Source: CALALP01 sp041855735
GTDB taxonomy: Bacteria > Bacillota > Clostridia > Lachnospirales > Lachnospiraceae
Assembly: GCA_041855735.1 (NCBI GenBank)
Contig: JBHAEV010000122.1
Coordinates: 1-22,084 of the forward strand
Length of the DNA: 22,084 bases
Reading direction: 5' to 3'
Notes under the pieces: generated by a model
What the model was told of the DNA's origin: nothing
Database searches by the model: none
What the model saw: only the letters and a program-made list of their open reading frames with translations
Made by a program: the position numbers and the translations under genes
Part shown: piece after piece, positions 15,767 through 22,084 of the stretch
Layout of the letters: each line of letters opens with the position of its first letter
Position numbering within the stretch: the stretch's first letter is position 1

Positions 15767-16505
15767 AGTCAGATTTGCAAAAACCGGACATATGCGTTTT
15801 ATCGGGCATCTGGATATCATGCGGTATTTTCAAAAAGCCATTCGAAAGTCCGGGCTTCCGATCAAGTACAGCGAAGGCTTTTCGCCGCATCAGATCATGA
15901 GTTTCGGTGCGCCATTAAGTCTCGGCGCGGAGAGTGTCTGCGAGTACATGGATATTGAACTTTTGGATGAGAAAATGGAGGGGATCAGCAGTATTTCGGC
16001 AAAGGAAATGCTGAATGCGACCATGTGCGACGGCATGGAGATTTTGAGCTTTAAAAAACTGGGCGACGATGCCAAGAATGCGATGACCGCCATGAAGGAA
16101 GCAAGACTTCGGATTATGTTTGAGGACATCGATGCCGGATTCCTGAAAGCGGCGGTTTCGGACATTATGGAAAAAGAGGAAGTATTTGCGACGAAGAAAC
16201 TGAAAGAAAAGCGCAGACCGAAACACGCAAAGCGTGCGGATACTCCGGCAAAAACGCATATGGAAATCAATATCCGTCCGCTGATTTACAGACTGGAAGT
16301 CGGCAGTTTTGAGGGCAGGACTACTTTGGAAATGAATATTTCGCAGGGAAGTACGGACAATCTGAAGCCGGATTTGCTTTTAAAAGTGCTGGAAGAATAC
16401 GAAGGACTTGCGAACATCAATTCCCGCACAAAGAGAATGATGCGGCTGGAATTGTATGCCGAGGGTCACAAAAGTCTGGAAGATTTCGGAGAGGATTTTT
16501 CATGA
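15756..16505 (+). CDS. DUF2344/TIGR03936 family protein, radical SAM partner
   Basis: A 249-aa protein of the DUF2344 family (TIGR03936), which starts with the typical KARVRFAKTGHMRFIGHLD and contains YSEGFSPHQIMSFGAPLSLG. These blocks are rich in basic and aromatic residues and suggest RNA or nucleotide binding, but no activity has been established. The start is TTG at 15756: it has a strong GGAGGAGG about 7 nt upstream and gives the conserved N-terminus, whereas the frame's earlier ATG at 15717 lies within the radical SAM gene with no ribosome binding site. The 11-nt overlap with the radical SAM gene, and the known fusion of the two domains in some bacteria, suggest that the two proteins form one functional unit. 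Its TGA overlaps the next ATG (ATGATGG). Confidence 0.88.
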   Translation: MKARVRFAKTGHMRFIGHLDIMRYFQKAIRKSGLPIKYSEGFSPHQIMSFGAPLSLGAESVCEYMDIELLDEKMEGISSISAKEMLNATMCDGMEILSFKKLGDDAKNAMTAMKEARLRIMFEDIDAGFLKAAVSDIMEKEEVFATKKLKEKRRPKHAKRADTPAKTHMEINIRPLIYRLEVGSFEGRTTLEMNISQGSTDNLKPDLLLKVLEEYEGLANINSRTKRMMRLELYAEGHKSLEDFGEDFS

Positions 16506-17716
16506 TGGAAAAACTGCTCATTACATCCTATGATGACAAAATGATTTCCGTGTTCTACAAAGAAGGGAAAGCGCTGGAGATCCATGTGGAAAACCGCTCC
16601 CTGATCGGCAATGTATATCTGGCAAGAGTTTCCGCTCTGCTGCCGAATATTGAAGCCGCTTTCCTGGAAATTATTGTAAATAACGAAAAAATCCCGGCAT
16701 TTTACAGCTTAAGGGACAATAAGATTCACAATTTTGCAGACGGAAGGGAACGATCAAAACTTGCAATGGGTGATGAAATCGTGGTGCAGATCTCAAAGGA
16801 TGCCGTGAAGACCAAGGCGCCGATCGCAAGTGCGCATCTGAGTTTTTGCGGGCAATATGTCATTGTCAGCCGGGGCAGCGGAAAGCTTTGTTTTTCATCC
16901 AAAATCGATGACAGGGGATGGAAGGATGAACTTGCGGACGAATTGCGAAGAATCCGGATGGGAAAATCCGCGGAAGAATCGGAATCGGAATGCGAAGAGA
17001 GTTTGCATTGGCAAAGTGATTTCCTGATCCGCACATCCGCGTATTCGGAGCGGACGGATTTTGCGAAAATATTCCGGGAGGCGTTCGAGCTGGAAATGCG
17101 AATGTCAAAGATGCTTTCGACATCCCGCTTTAAAAAAGCGCCGGTTCTGCTGCAAAGCGGTGAAGCCGGGTATATGACTTTATGCAGAAAATACAAACCC
17201 GGGGAAGTGATCACGGACGATGAAACCGTAAAGGAGCAAATTTGTAGCCTGGAAATCGGAGAAATCGGGATACGACTCCATCGGGATAAGGAGATTTCGT
17301 TGGACAAACTGTATTCCGTTCGAACTCTGGTGGACGGTCTGTTGCAAAAGAAGGTGTGGATGAAATCCGGCGCCTATCTGGTCATCGAATATACGGAAGC
17401 CATGACCGTCATTGATGTCAATTCCGGAAAGATCGATATCCACAAAGAACCGGAAGAAACCAGAGTGAGGGTGAATCTGGAAGCAGCCGTGCATGCGATG
17501 GAGCAGATACGCCTTCGAAATATTTCCGGCATCATTCTCATTGATTTTATCGATATGAAAAAGGAACATCGAAATCGCATTTTTGCAAAATTGGAAGAGC
17601 TTGCGAAAGAAGATCGAATCAAGACAAATATCGTGGATTTTACATCCCTCGGACTGGTGGAAATCACCAGGCAAAGAACCGCCAAAACGATTTATGAAGA
17701 AATGGGAAAAAAGTAA
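16502..17716 (+). CDS. Ribonuclease E/G family endoribonuclease lacking the Zn-link
   Basis: A 404-aa RNase E/G family protein. The N-terminus has the embedded S1 RNA-binding domain (about 35-125, starting SLIGNVYLARVSALLPNIEAAF). The DNase I-like catalytic domain keeps both magnesium ligands, Asp305 in MTVIDVNSGK and Asp348 in IILIDFIDMK; their 43-residue spacing equals that of E. coli RNase E Asp303/Asp346. The family would cleave single-stranded RNA in rRNA maturation and mRNA decay. The protein stops shortly after EITRQRTAKTIYEEM, before the CPxCxGxG zinc-link that lets E. coli RNase E/G form dimers and tetramers, so the quaternary structure must differ or be lost. ATG 16502 overlaps the previous stop codon by 4 nt; ATG 16505 is an equally possible start. 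Confidence 0.9.
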   Translation: MMEKLLITSYDDKMISVFYKEGKALEIHVENRSLIGNVYLARVSALLPNIEAAFLEIIVNNEKIPAFYSLRDNKIHNFADGRERSKLAMGDEIVVQISKDAVKTKAPIASAHLSFCGQYVIVSRGSGKLCFSSKIDDRGWKDELADELRRIRMGKSAEESESECEESLHWQSDFLIRTSAYSERTDFAKIFREAFELEMRMSKMLSTSRFKKAPVLLQSGEAGYMTLCRKYKPGEVITDDETVKEQICSLEIGEIGIRLHRDKEISLDKLYSVRTLVDGLLQKKVWMKSGAYLVIEYTEAMTVIDVNSGKIDIHKEPEETRVRVNLEAAVHAMEQIRLRNISGIILIDFIDMKKEHRNRIFAKLEELAKEDRIKTNIVDFTSLGLVEITRQRTAKTIYEEMGKK

Positions 17717-17723
17717 GAAAAGA

Positions 17724-17749
17724 AGGGGGAAGTCATCTGACTGCCCCCT
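17724..17749. terminator. Bidirectional terminator between RNase E/G gene and LRR gene
   Basis: AGGGGG (17724-17729) pairs with CCCCCT (17744-17749), continued inward by AGTC/GACT after an A-G mismatch, around an ATCT loop. On the reverse strand the hairpin is followed by a T-rich stretch (complement of 17710-17723). On the forward strand only AATAAT follows, so it should stop reverse transcription better than forward. The right arm overlaps the stop codon of the LRR gene. Confidence 0.65.
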
Positions 17750-20090
17750 AATAATATAGATTGACTGCCTCCAAACCGTCCCGAAATTCGACATCGCCGT
17801 CCGGACTGTAATAATACAATGTTTTTAAGGACGGATGATTGTCGACAAGCGAAGGCTGACGGATGTCGCTTTTTGACAGATTCAACATTTCCAGCTTCGG
17901 CAAAAATTCGATGAAATCAATGTTTCCCAGTATGAGATCGTTGATTTCAACATCTTTCAGATTCGGCATGGTTTGAAAGAAATCCGCATGAAAACCGGAA
18001 TTTGTGTGAAGACCGGTGTCGGTCACATTTGGATGTACCATGCTGTAATTGAGATTGAACTCCGTCAGACTCTCATTTCGAAGGGAGGAATCATTGAGCA
18101 CAAGATCGCCGAAACAGGAAACGATTCGCAGCCGTTCCAGTTTTGTCGCTTTGAGAAACGCATCCATCGGAAACTGTTCTGCATGGATTCCGGCGAGAGT
18201 GAAGGACTTCAGATTGTGCAGCTCATCGATGTGATTCATGGCTTCCACATCCATATGACCGTGGACACTCAGTGTTTCCAGATTCGGAGTGTTGGAAAAA
18301 TGCTTGATGCTCGAAGAACCCGTATCCGTTTCCATAATCGGTTCCGTGTAATACAGTGACAATTCCGTCAGCTCCGGCAGTTCGCCGACTGCATTGTAGT
18401 AATGGTAGGGAAGTGTCAGTTTTTTCAGATTTGTAAGTCCGACCAATGTTGGCATATTTTCAAAGTACAGACTGTTGGAGTCGTACAGATACAGTTCTTC
18501 CAGATCCGTAAGCCGGTCAATCCCGGGCAGACCTTCCATCGTAATGCCTTCAATTCGCAATCTTTTGATATTTCCGAGTTCTGCGAGAGTGGAGTAATCG
18601 TCCAGAAATACATTGGTCAGACGAATTTCTTCCAACCCGGGCAGAAAAGAGAACGCATCTGTGGAATAGAAGGCAACCATATTCAAAGAAAGCATTTTCA
18701 GGGAATGCAAATCATTTAAAAAACGAAGATCCGGATCATAGTGATAGTATTTCAGTTCCAGATTCTCCAGCGCGGGAAGGCTTTTGAGATAATCATTGTT
18801 TTCCTGCACGAATGTGGAAAGGTGTTTCAGCTGTTTCAATTCTCCGATCGGGGAAAAATCCTGCTTGTTTTTGCTGAAGTCGATGATGACAAGCTGCTCC
18901 AACTCAGGAAATACTTCGGTCAGCAGATTCAAGTCCTCTGTGGCATCCAGAGAAAATCCGAGTGTTCGAATTTTGGAAGGATCCGCAACGGCTTCAACAA
19001 CTTCGTTCAATGTGATATCGTTTTGCGGAATCAGGGTGTGCAGATGTTTTAAACTTCGTACATCCAGAGTTCCCCGTAAAATGGATACCGGGGAAAAGAT
19101 GTCGATATCGTAACCGAGATCCAATATTTCCAGATTCGGAAAAACGGTAAAATCCTCATAGTCGAGCGATTCGTACTCGGGTGCGGTGATATCGAAACAG
19201 TGCGTGAGTTCCTGACCGTCCAAAATATAGTCTACGGCATATTCCGCGTAATCGTTCTCGCTTTCCAGTGCGAATAAAGGATCCAAATGTCGGATACGAA
19301 AGCCGGTGATTCTCTTGTAGTCTTCGGCATTCACTTCTTCGATCGGACGATGAAACACACTTTCCGAAAATCGAATCATGAAAGGAGATTCCGGCACGGT
19401 TCTCACAATCGGATCGGAAGGGAGCGCATTTTGGACATCATCGACATACTCCCCGAAGGTGGAGTTGCCGAGTTCGCCGATGAGATTCTCGACATCGACG
19501 AGTGTTTCCATGGAAGGGTTTTCGGTGATTTCCCGGCGAAACTCGGAATAGTCATCCGAAACCGTGGATTTTTTTGTTGTAAGTGAAAATATGCTGCGCG
19601 CCATAATGACCAGAGTGAGGATGACTCCCAGACCTCGCAGCATCGCTTCCAGCTGACGCCGATTCTCGCTTTTGTTGGGAACCGACCGGTGATACGGCCA
19701 TACCGATGCTTGACGTAAAGATCCCTGCCGCATTTTGTCATGGGAGTTCCTGTTCTTATACCCTGAAAAACCGTAAGTCTTTTCCGGATTGGATTTCGGA
19801 AAGAAATTCCGTTTCGGAAATTTCGGTTTGATTCGATCATCTTTTGAGGGAACGGAACCGGAATGTTTTGAAATATCCGAATATTTTGGTTTGCCGGAAA
19901 GATTTGGAATATCCGAATGTTTCTGTTTGTCGGAATGATTTGCGTCATCCCGTGAACGTACATGTCTGTGAGCCAGACTTCCGTCCGAAAGCAGCCGGTA
20001 TTCCGTATCGCAATATGGACAGATGATAAAAGATTCATTTTTCGTTCGAATTTTCATATTGCAATTCGGACATTTTTTTGTATGAAACAT
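17748..20090 (-). CDS. Zinc ribbon/transmembrane/leucine-rich repeat protein
   Basis: A 780-aa protein with three parts. Residues 7-27 are a zinc ribbon, with CPNC and CPYC pairs 13 residues apart. A positively charged, Ser/Lys/Pro-rich stretch follows (about 40-148) and carries a 12-residue tandem repeat (KQKHSDIPNLSG 55-66, KPKYSDISKHSG 67-78). One hydrophobic helix (about 151-170) has no signal-peptidase site. From about 290 to the C-terminus there are irregular leucine-rich repeats of the LxxLxLxxN type, such as FPNLEILDLGYD, LTDLEELYLYDS and LPKLEMLNLSKS. The topology is most simply a cytoplasmic zinc ribbon, a single pass and a surface LRR domain for protein or ligand binding. AAGGAG precedes the ATG by 5 nt. 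It lies 50 bp downstream of upp on the same strand with no terminator-like T-tract between. The specific role is unknown. Confidence 0.82.
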   Translation of the reverse strand: MFHTKKCPNCNMKIRTKNESFIICPYCDTEYRLLSDGSLAHRHVRSRDDANHSDKQKHSDIPNLSGKPKYSDISKHSGSVPSKDDRIKPKFPKRNFFPKSNPEKTYGFSGYKNRNSHDKMRQGSLRQASVWPYHRSVPNKSENRRQLEAMLRGLGVILTLVIMARSIFSLTTKKSTVSDDYSEFRREITENPSMETLVDVENLIGELGNSTFGEYVDDVQNALPSDPIVRTVPESPFMIRFSESVFHRPIEEVNAEDYKRITGFRIRHLDPLFALESENDYAEYAVDYILDGQELTHCFDITAPEYESLDYEDFTVFPNLEILDLGYDIDIFSPVSILRGTLDVRSLKHLHTLIPQNDITLNEVVEAVADPSKIRTLGFSLDATEDLNLLTEVFPELEQLVIIDFSKNKQDFSPIGELKQLKHLSTFVQENNDYLKSLPALENLELKYYHYDPDLRFLNDLHSLKMLSLNMVAFYSTDAFSFLPGLEEIRLTNVFLDDYSTLAELGNIKRLRIEGITMEGLPGIDRLTDLEELYLYDSNSLYFENMPTLVGLTNLKKLTLPYHYYNAVGELPELTELSLYYTEPIMETDTGSSSIKHFSNTPNLETLSVHGHMDVEAMNHIDELHNLKSFTLAGIHAEQFPMDAFLKATKLERLRIVSCFGDLVLNDSSLRNESLTEFNLNYSMVHPNVTDTGLHTNSGFHADFFQTMPNLKDVEINDLILGNIDFIEFLPKLEMLNLSKSDIRQPSLVDNHPSLKTLYYYSPDGDVEFRDGLEAVNLYY
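19858..19929 (-). repeat. 36-bp imperfect tandem repeat inside the LRR gene
   Basis: Units 19858-19893 and 19894-19929 share ccggaa...atatccgaat...tttg at the same positions; a partial third unit starts at 19930. Each unit encodes 12 residues of the basic linker between the zinc ribbon and the transmembrane helix, so copy number could vary without breaking the frame. Confidence 0.75.
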
Positions 20091-20100
20091 AATTCTCCTT

Positions 20101-20134
20101 CCGCGGCATCCGACATGTCGGATCGAAACTGCGG
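20101..20134 (-). promoter_or_regulatory. Palindrome/hairpin between upp and the LRR gene
   Basis: A perfect 16-bp palindrome ATCCGACATGTCGGAT (20108-20123) sits between the upp stop and the LRR start. It is flanked by a second level of pairing, CCGC (20101-20104) with GCGG (20131-20134). In RNA it forms a 6-bp stem with a CATG loop just upstream of the LRR ribosome binding site. As DNA it looks like a dimeric-regulator operator. No T-tract follows, so I do not call it a terminator. Confidence 0.5.
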
Positions 20135-20140
20135 TATTCT

Positions 20141-20770
20141 CTACTTTGTTCCGAATATTCTGTCACCGGCGTCGCCGAGACCCGGGCAAATATAGGCATC
20201 TTTGTTTAACTGACGATCCATGTGTCCGACATAAAGCTGTACATCCGGATGTGCTTTCATAAGGGCTTTTACACCTTCGGGAGCGGCAATGATGCACATG
20301 AACTTGATCTTCTTTCCGCCGTGTTTCTTAATCTGTGTTACCGCATCGATTGCGGAACCGCCGGTCGCGAGCATCGGATCGGTCACCACAATGGTTCGTT
20401 CTTCGATCGGCTTTGGCAGTTTGCAGTAATACTCGTGCGGAAGATGGGTTTCTTCATCGCGGTACAAACCGATATGTCCGACTTTTGCCGACGGCACCAA
20501 AGAGAGGATTCCGTCCACCATACCCAGTCCGGCACGCAAAATCGGAACAATGGCGAGCTTTCTTCCGGCGATGACGGGTGTCATGCACTTTTCAATCGGT
20601 GTTTCCACTTCCACGATTTTTGTCGGCAGATCCTGCAGGGCCTCATAGCCCATGAGCATGGCTATCTCATGAATCAGGCAACGAAATTCATTGGTTCCCG
20701 TATTCTTGTTTCGCAACAGGGAAATCTTATGCTGAACCAGAGGGTGATTGTTGATAAATACATTATTCAT
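20141..20770 (-). CDS. upp: Uracil phosphoribosyltransferase
   Basis: A 209-aa Upp of normal length, the pyrimidine salvage enzyme that makes UMP from uracil and PRPP. The PRPP-binding motif is VVTDPMLATGGSA (128-140), and the conserved uracil-pocket C-terminus YICPGLGDAGDRIFGTK is intact. The N-terminal region (HPLVQHKISLLRNK, and FRCLIHEIAMLMGYEA) follows the family closely. ATG 20768-20770 (reverse strand) has AGGAGA 6 nt upstream. The gene has its own promoter and heads a two-gene reverse unit with the LRR gene. No PyrR-type attenuator hairpin with a T-tract is visible in its short leader. Confidence 0.97.
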   Translation of the reverse strand: MNNVFINNHPLVQHKISLLRNKNTGTNEFRCLIHEIAMLMGYEALQDLPTKIVEVETPIEKCMTPVIAGRKLAIVPILRAGLGMVDGILSLVPSAKVGHIGLYRDEETHLPHEYYCKLPKPIEERTIVVTDPMLATGGSAIDAVTQIKKHGGKKIKFMCIIAAPEGVKALMKAHPDVQLYVGHMDRQLNKDAYICPGLGDAGDRIFGTK

Positions 20771-20796
20771 GTTGTTTCTCCTATGAATTTATTTTC

Positions 20797-20825
20797 AGTA
20801 TAACAAAGTTCTTCATTTTCTTCAA
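20797..20825 (-). promoter_or_regulatory. Promoter of upp (reverse strand)
   Basis: Reading on the reverse strand, TTGAAG (complement of 20820-20825) and TATACT (complement of 20797-20802, 5 of 6 matches) are separated by exactly 17 bp. The transcript would start near 20790, about 20 nt before the ATG. Confidence 0.7.
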
Positions 20826-20868
20826 TAATCAGGTTTGCGAAAAACTCCGGGAACATGCATCGGCTTTC

Positions 20869-20900
20869 AAAAAAAACTTCGAGATCATTCCTCGAAGTTT
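20869..20900 (-). terminator. Intrinsic terminator of the lipoprotein gene
   Basis: A perfect 10-bp inverted repeat, 20874-20883 with 20891-20900, has a 7-nt loop. On the reverse strand it runs into eight T (complement of 20869-20876). It lies 38 bp downstream of the lipoprotein stop and upstream of the upp promoter. Confidence 0.9.
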
Positions 20901-20937
20901 CGTATTTGCGTTTAAAAAAAATCCGAATCAATGGGTG

Positions 20938-21756
20938 TTATTTGGAATCCGGAGAATAGACGATGATGACATAATCGCCCAATTTTGCGGAAACCGGAAT
21001 GCTGAAATAGATGTTTCCGTTTTTTTCATAGCTGAAACTTTGCGGGAATGATGTAATCTTGCCCTCCGAATCCGTATCCAGCGGAAAATCGGAATGGCTC
21101 AGGAGTTCGACATACTCATCATAGGAAGTGTTATGCCGCTCATTGAAAAACATCTCGGTTATTTCCGCGCTTGCCTGATGGAGCTTCACATCATTGGAAA
21201 GAATGTAGCCTGCCATGGTCTGCGGATCGACAAAATCCGATAGACCGAGGTCTTTTCCGGTATTGGCGTCGATGTTATTGGTAAAGAAGATTTTTTTTGT
21301 ACTGCCGTCCGCCAATGTCATGGTTCCGGTGTATGCGATACTGATCCTCTTGTCGTTCGCACTGATAATTTCTTCCTTGACATCCACTTGGGTTGCGGCA
21401 TCCGGCTTCATCGCCTCCACGGCGGATTCAATGTTTTCCCGTATTTTTTCATTGATCTTTGTACTCAGCTCCTCATTTTTCAGATTGCCGAGTTCGGGAT
21501 AGGAGATACGGACTCCTTCCTTTTGATAGGTCTTACTGTCCGCCTGTACGGTGCCGGTTTTTGCGGCGGATGAAGTTTCCTGTGCGGTTGTGGCATCGGC
21601 GGTTGCCGTCGTTGTTTCAATCCCGGATGTTACGGCGGAACCCGTCGTAACTCCCGTGGTCTCGGTTGCGGTTAAATCTGATTTCTTCCGACATCCACCC
21701 ATCATAATCATACCGGCGGTAAGCAGAAGGGGGATCCATAATTTCAGTGATTTCAT
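20938..21756 (-). CDS. Lipoprotein with RsiV/DUF3298-like domain
   Basis: A 272-aa secreted lipoprotein. The signal peptide (1-21) ends in the lipobox-like MGGC, so Cys22 would be lipidated and tethered to the outer face of the membrane. Residues about 26-72 are a low-complexity Thr/Ser/Ala linker. The rest (about 75-272) looks like the DUF4163/DUF3298 fold of the RsiV type: KEGVRISYPELG at its start, IAYTGTMTLADGSTKKIFFTNNIDANTGKDLGLSDFV in the middle and IYFSIPVSAKLGDYVIIVYS at the end. In RsiV this fold binds lysozyme, but here it lacks the cytoplasmic anti-sigma helix and is not next to a sigma-factor gene, so that function is not implied. GGGAGG precedes the ATG by 6 nt. Only 34 bp separates it from the tRNA terminator, with no clear promoter between. 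Confidence 0.85.
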   Translation of the reverse strand: MKSLKLWIPLLLTAGMIMMGGCRKKSDLTATETTGVTTGSAVTSGIETTTATADATTAQETSSAAKTGTVQADSKTYQKEGVRISYPELGNLKNEELSTKINEKIRENIESAVEAMKPDAATQVDVKEEIISANDKRISIAYTGTMTLADGSTKKIFFTNNIDANTGKDLGLSDFVDPQTMAGYILSNDVKLHQASAEITEMFFNERHNTSYDEYVELLSHSDFPLDTDSEGKITSFPQSFSYEKNGNIYFSIPVSAKLGDYVIIVYSPDSK

Positions 21757-21790
21757 GTCCTACCTCCCAATAAATAAACCGAATAAAATG

Positions 21791-21814
21791 AAAAAAGTAC
21801 GCTTCAAGCGTACT
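21791..21814 (-). terminator. Intrinsic terminator of tRNA-Leu
   Basis: A perfect 8-bp stem AGTACGCT/AGCGTACT (21796-21803 with 21807-21814) has a 3-nt loop and runs into six T on the reverse strand (complement of 21791-21796). It lies directly after the tRNA 3' end. Confidence 0.9.
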
Positions 21815-21817
21815 CAA

Positions 21818-21900
21818 TGCCGGTGGCGAGACTCGAACTCGCACACCCTTTCGAATAACAGATTTTGAGTCTGTCGCGTCTGCCATTCCGCCACACCGGC
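21818..21900 (-). tRNA. tRNA-Leu (anticodon CAA)
   Basis: On the reverse strand a full class II cloverleaf is present: acceptor GCCGGTG with CACCGGC plus discriminator A (21818), anticodon stem ACAGA/TCTGT with loop CTCAAAA, a long variable arm of about 15 nt, and a T arm GCGAG/CTCGC with loop TTCGAGT. The anticodon is CAA (complement of 21865-21867), reading UUG. The 3' CCA is not encoded. A promoter lies upstream and a terminator directly downstream. Confidence 0.97.
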
Positions 21901-21923
21901 AAGTCCAACTTCAAACCAAAAGT

Positions 21924-21952
21924 ATTCTATCACAGATCCTCAAATATTTCAA
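21924..21952 (-). promoter_or_regulatory. Promoter of tRNA-Leu (reverse strand)
   Basis: TTGAAA (complement of 21947-21952) and TAGAAT (complement of 21924-21929) are separated by 17 bp. Transcription would start near 21917, about 17 nt before the mature tRNA 5' end. Confidence 0.75.
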
Positions 21953-21967
21953 CAAAAAAAGATGATA

Positions 21968-21996
21968 TTGACATATATTTTTTTCACCATTAAGAT
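21968..21996 (+). promoter_or_regulatory. Strong rightward promoter at window end
   Basis: A perfect TTGACA (21968-21973) is followed after exactly 17 bp by TAAGAT (21991-21996), within very A/T-rich DNA. It points out of the window and lies back to back with the tRNA-Leu promoter, with 15 bp between the two -35 boxes. Confidence 0.75.
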
Positions 21997-22035
21997 AATA
22001 TACACAGAGCACGCAAACAGGAGGTTTTTCGGCGG

Positions 22036-22080
22036 ATGATCCATTTAGTTGCGGATTGTTTGCTTAGAGCAAAAAGATAA
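22036..22080 (+). CDS. Possible 14-aa leader peptide
   Basis: AGGAGG (22019-22024) is followed, at a long 11-nt spacing, by ATG and 14 codons (MIHLVADCLLRAKR), ending in TAA at 22078-22080. The last A of the stop starts an overlapping ATG (22080) that runs out of the window. A 6-bp hairpin TTTGCT/AGCAAA (22059-22064 with 22068-22073) lies inside the ORF. It could be a translated leader controlling the next gene, or a fortuitous ORF; the window ends too soon to decide. Confidence 0.3.
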   Translation: MIHLVADCLLRAKR

Positions 22081-22084
22081 TGAA

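Noticed and set aside
19858..19940. Spaced repeats as a CRISPR remnant
   Set aside because: The units are directly adjacent, imperfect and in frame within a coding sequence; there are no spacers.
20938..21756. Annotation of the lipoprotein as the anti-sigma factor RsiV
   Set aside because: It lacks the cytoplasmic anti-sigma region and transmembrane helix, carries a lipobox instead, and has no neighbouring ECF sigma gene.

Overview
The window looks like a chromosomal segment of a low-to-mid GC Firmicute of the class Clostridia, most likely Lachnospiraceae-like. The reasons are the gene set and order (asp23/gls24-fakA-recG-coaD; B12-type radical SAM-DUF2344-RNase G), RecU, strong AGGAGG-type ribosome binding sites, a class II tRNA-Leu without encoded CCA, and simple sigma-A promoters. 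No phage, transposon or CRISPR signature was seen. The taxonomic call is inference from gene content, not from a database search.

Layout. (1) 3-1151: the 3' part of a GH3 glycoside hydrolase whose catalytic barrel is C-terminal and is followed by a membrane anchor. A 363-bp intergenic region follows, with three hairpins, a good promoter and a structured leader. (2) 1515-8632: a forward operon of asp23-like gene, fakA, recG, a membrane-anchored L,D-transpeptidase, coaD and a coiled-coil protein, closed by an intrinsic terminator at 8637-8661. (3) 8680-17716: a second tightly packed forward series: m5C rRNA methyltransferase, RsuA-type and RluA-type pseudouridine synthases, a HAD phosphatase, a small membrane protein, RecU, a B12-binding/radical SAM protein, its DUF2344 partner and an RNase E/G. 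Three stop/start overlaps of 4 nt (ATGA) and several longer overlaps show translational coupling. It ends at a bidirectional terminator at 17724-17749.

(4) 17748-21900: reverse strand. A zinc ribbon/transmembrane/leucine-rich-repeat protein lies downstream of upp (uracil phosphoribosyltransferase), which has its own promoter. Upstream of these are a DUF3298/RsiV-like lipoprotein and a tRNA-Leu(CAA), each with a clear intrinsic terminator. (5) 21903-22084: back-to-back promoters, one for the tRNA and one reading rightward into a short leader ORF and out of the window.

Functional themes: cell-envelope maintenance (Ldt, LRR protein, lipoprotein, GH3), lipid/CoA metabolism (FakA, CoaD), recombination (RecG, RecU) and rRNA modification/processing (RsmF-like, RsuA, RluA, RNase G). 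The best candidate for an undescribed system is the coupled radical SAM/DUF2344 pair inside the rRNA-modification/RNase cluster, with a second C-x3-C-x2-C motif at the extreme C-terminus. The Zn-ribbon/TM/LRR protein is a second candidate for a poorly described architecture.
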